Source: Verrucomicrobia bacterium TMED40 (lineage in GTDB: Bacteria; Verrucomicrobiota; Verrucomicrobiia; Opitutales; Seribacteraceae). Taken from it: a DNA stretch of 6,961 nucleotides. The DNA is taken from assembly GCA_002167605.1 (NCBI GenBank), contig NHCT01000026.1, positions 2,660 to 9,620 of the forward strand, written 5' to 3'. A program made the position numbers and the translations under genes. The notes beneath the pieces were generated by a model, which did no database searches, was not told the DNA's origin, and was given only the letters and a program-made list of their open reading frames with translations. Positions 6,869-6,961 of the stretch are shown in pieces; position 1 is the stretch's first letter; every line of letters starts with the position of its first letter.

Positions 6869-6871
6869 TAA

Positions 6872-6961
6872 ATGAACGCATATCTTTTTCTTTTCGGGGC
6901 CATTTTCTTCGAAGTTTCCGGTACCTTGCTTTTACCGCTTAGCGAAAACTTCAAAAAAGCT
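6872..6961 (+). CDS. SMR-family small multidrug/guanidinium transporter, first 30 codons (cut by the right edge)
   Basis: An ATG at 6872 opens a frame that runs to the window edge without a stop. Its 30 residues begin MNAYLFLFGAIFFEVSGT and continue to LSENFKKA. This is the first transmembrane helix of the small multidrug resistance family (EmrE/SugE/Gdx type). The Glu falls at residue 14, the position of the essential proton- and substrate-binding carboxylate in EmrE, and is followed by VxGT and SExF as in that family. Full members are about 105-120 residues with four helices, so about a quarter is visible. Whether it exports toxic cations or guanidinium cannot be told from the first helix. 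It is read divergently from the sulfatase operon. Confidence 0.82.
   Translation, partial: MNAYLFLFGAIFFEVSGTLLLPLSENFKKA

Larger units (their letters stand above)
6758..6871. promoter_or_regulatory. Divergent promoter region between the sulfatase operon and the SMR gene
   Basis: These 114 nt separate two divergently read genes and must contain the promoter of each, unless transcription of one begins inside the other. No open frame of note, RNA gene or terminator is seen. It holds two copies of CAAACCGGT and candidate promoter elements, listed separately. Confidence 0.75.

Noticed and set aside
1..6961. tRNA, rRNA, CRISPR array, insertion sequence or prophage parts
   Set aside because: No regularly spaced repeats, transposase or integrase motifs, or RNA gene signatures were seen. 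Nearly all of the window is accounted for by five protein genes.

Overview
The gene content points to a planctomycete- or verrucomicrobium-like bacterium. The best evidence is a very large exported protein combining a planctomycete-type cytochrome c domain (PSCyt1), PSCyt2/DUF1549 and PSD1/DUF1553. It is followed directly by a DUF1501 protein with a twin-arginine signal. Together with a secreted formylglycine sulfatase, this mix is typical of the PVC superphylum, often marine lineages that degrade sulfated polysaccharides. The phylum cannot be fixed further from this window. Base composition looks moderate and coding density is high.

Layout, right to left. At the right edge (6872-6961, + strand) is the first 30 codons of a small multidrug resistance (SMR) type transporter. 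A 114-nt divergent intergenic region (6758-6871) separates it from a minus-strand run of four genes: an exported sulfatase (5282-6757), a phytanoyl-CoA dioxygenase-like Fe(II)/2-oxoglutarate oxygenase (4282-5235), the 1258-residue PSCyt1-PSCyt2-LamG-LamG-PSD1 protein (443-4219), and a DUF1501 protein cut by the left edge (443 down to 1). Gaps in the run are 46 nt, 62 nt and a 1-nt stop/start overlap (TAATG), so a single operon is likely, with the last two genes translationally coupled. No RNA gene, mobile element, CRISPR array or convincing terminator was seen.

How the genes may work together (inference). The sulfatase would remove sulfate esters outside the cytoplasm. The big cytochrome-like protein has two LamG-type (concanavalin A-like) modules that could bind a glycan or another surface ligand, and two CxxCH motifs that could carry haem. 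Its DUF1501 partner would be exported folded through Tat. The PhyH-like oxygenase has no signal peptide and would act on a small molecule in the cytoplasm. The substrate is not evident. PSD1/DUF1501 pairs remain biochemically uncharacterised as far as I know, so this operon is a candidate poorly understood surface system rather than a proven one.

The divergent intergenic region carries two copies of CAAACCGGT, 66 nt apart start to start, which could be operator sites controlling both directions.
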